The notes beneath the pieces were generated by a model that had not been told where the DNA came from, ran no database searches, and worked only from the letters and a program-made list of their open reading frames with translations. A DNA stretch of 64,000 nt from Azolla caroliniana (lineage: Eukaryota > Polypodiophyta). Shown here piece by piece: positions 63,092 to 64,000 of the stretch. Numbering within the stretch: the stretch's first letter is position 1; each line of letters begins with the position of its first letter. The stretch spans positions 20,336,001 through 20,400,000 of the forward strand of contig JBHGNT010000011.1 in NCBI GenBank assembly GCA_043228905.1, given 5' to 3'. The position numbers were made by a program, and so were the translations under genes.

Positions 63092-64000
63092 GGTTTTTAA
63101 ACACTTTCAAGCACCTTGTGAAAAGAACAAATGATCGACGTTGTCTCCCTTGCTTCTTTGTTGTATATCAATAACCCAATTTGTACCTATATGCCACATA
63201 CATTCACATATATCTAAGGTTAGAAAGTAAGTAGGGTGAATAATCACGAAGTTGGAACAAATGAGCAACATTCATAATCAAGCATGTGTGTTTAACAGTG
63301 ATAAAGTTAAAAGAGAAGCACAGGTGATGAAGCCAATACAGATGAGCAACATATAGAATCACGCATGTGTTAGTCATGTATCAATGAGGAAGTTAAAAAC
63401 AGATGAAAATGCATACATAATCAAGCATGTATAGTTAATAATGATGGAGTCAAAGAAAGTGGAAAAACCATGCATAATTGTTCATGTAAGGTCAATAAGG
63501 ATGTAGTTGATACAAATGAAAAGCATACATGCTCAATGTATTTAAGATCAACAATGATGGAGCTGAAACAGATTAGCAACATAGAGGCCCAAGTCTCATA
63601 TGCCATTTGTTAACACAAATTATACATATACCACATTCATACACATGATTCGCAAGGCAGAAATAGTAAGTTAATATCAAAGACCAAGTTGAAATAGTTA
63701 CAAAATCATAAAGAATCAATCTATGTATAATTAACAAGGATATAATTAGAATTGAAACGGATGAGAGAAACAACACAAATACTCAAGGGCATGGAAAGTA
63801 AAAAAAACAAATAGAATCTATATAAAAAAGAGTGAAGAATCTAAACATATTGATAATCAGATACATAAAAACCCATTGATTATTCAAAAAGATTTCATTT
63901 TGTACATGAAACTGTGCGTCATTATAGACGGATTTGTCCAAGAAGTATGGATTTGAACAGAAAATGGCAATGCAAACAAGAGAAGAGGACAAAAGCGCAA
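63092..64000. other. Upstream region of the DRP3 gene
   Basis: This holds the 5' UTR and promoter of the minus-strand DRP3 gene. Words such as CAAGCATGT(A/G)T, AGTCAA and ATGAGCAACAT recur loosely between 63240 and 63600, suggesting an old tandem array. No gene was recognised up to the window end. Confidence 0.45.

Overview
The window reads as nuclear DNA of a land plant, most likely an angiosperm. The reasons are AT-rich intergenic DNA, GT-AG introns, plant-specific gene families (filament-like plant protein, phospholipase D with C2 and two HKD motifs, ARM-repeat protein, plant-type TM9SF protein, DRP3-type dynamin) and plant-style retrotransposons. The lineage cannot be fixed from this sequence. 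Strong G/C enrichment at the 5' side of the PLD and FPP coding regions, against an AT-rich background, is a compositional clue only.

Layout from left to right. (1) 42-1531 (+): an uncharacterised alpha-helical protein with a C-terminal J-domain, broken by one frameshift. (2) 1532-8112: gene-free DNA with tRNA-like SINE pieces and a decayed LINE 3' end. (3) 8113-11670 (+): a phospholipase D in three exons. (4) 13100-13412: a hAT-like MITE; then 14905-15780 (+), an intronless ARM-repeat protein. (5) 15781-22337: gene-poor, with one exon-like orphan at 16358. (6) 22338-30079 (-): a five-exon filament-like plant protein, with a perfect tandem duplication over the splice acceptor of a 49-bp exon and a TATGTG microsatellite upstream. 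(7) 36040-41160 (+): a decayed L1-type LINE carrying a nested insertion and an internal duplication. (8) 41-46 kb: a copia remnant and degenerate repeats. (9) 46002-49878 (-): a complete seven-exon TM9SF gene encoding 640 residues. (10) 51194-51737: a 272-bp tandem duplication. (11) 52240-63091 (-): a complete 20-exon DRP3-type dynamin gene encoding 796 residues, whose introns hold several small transposons.

The genes are not an operon or cluster. PLD (membrane lipid signalling), TM9SF (Golgi/endomembrane cargo), DRP3 (mitochondrial and peroxisomal fission) and FPP (coiled-coil protein tied to membrane/cytoskeleton) all touch membrane biology, but nothing here shows that they work together. 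For the TM9SF and DRP3 genes every exon junction was checked for GT/AG and codon phase, and the phases close exactly.

I saw no convincing new biological system. The most notable items are three hAT-like elements sharing CATAGT termini with 8-bp target duplications, the duplicated micro-exon acceptor in FPP, and the frameshifted J-domain gene. No tRNA or rRNA gene and no CRISPR array was recognised.
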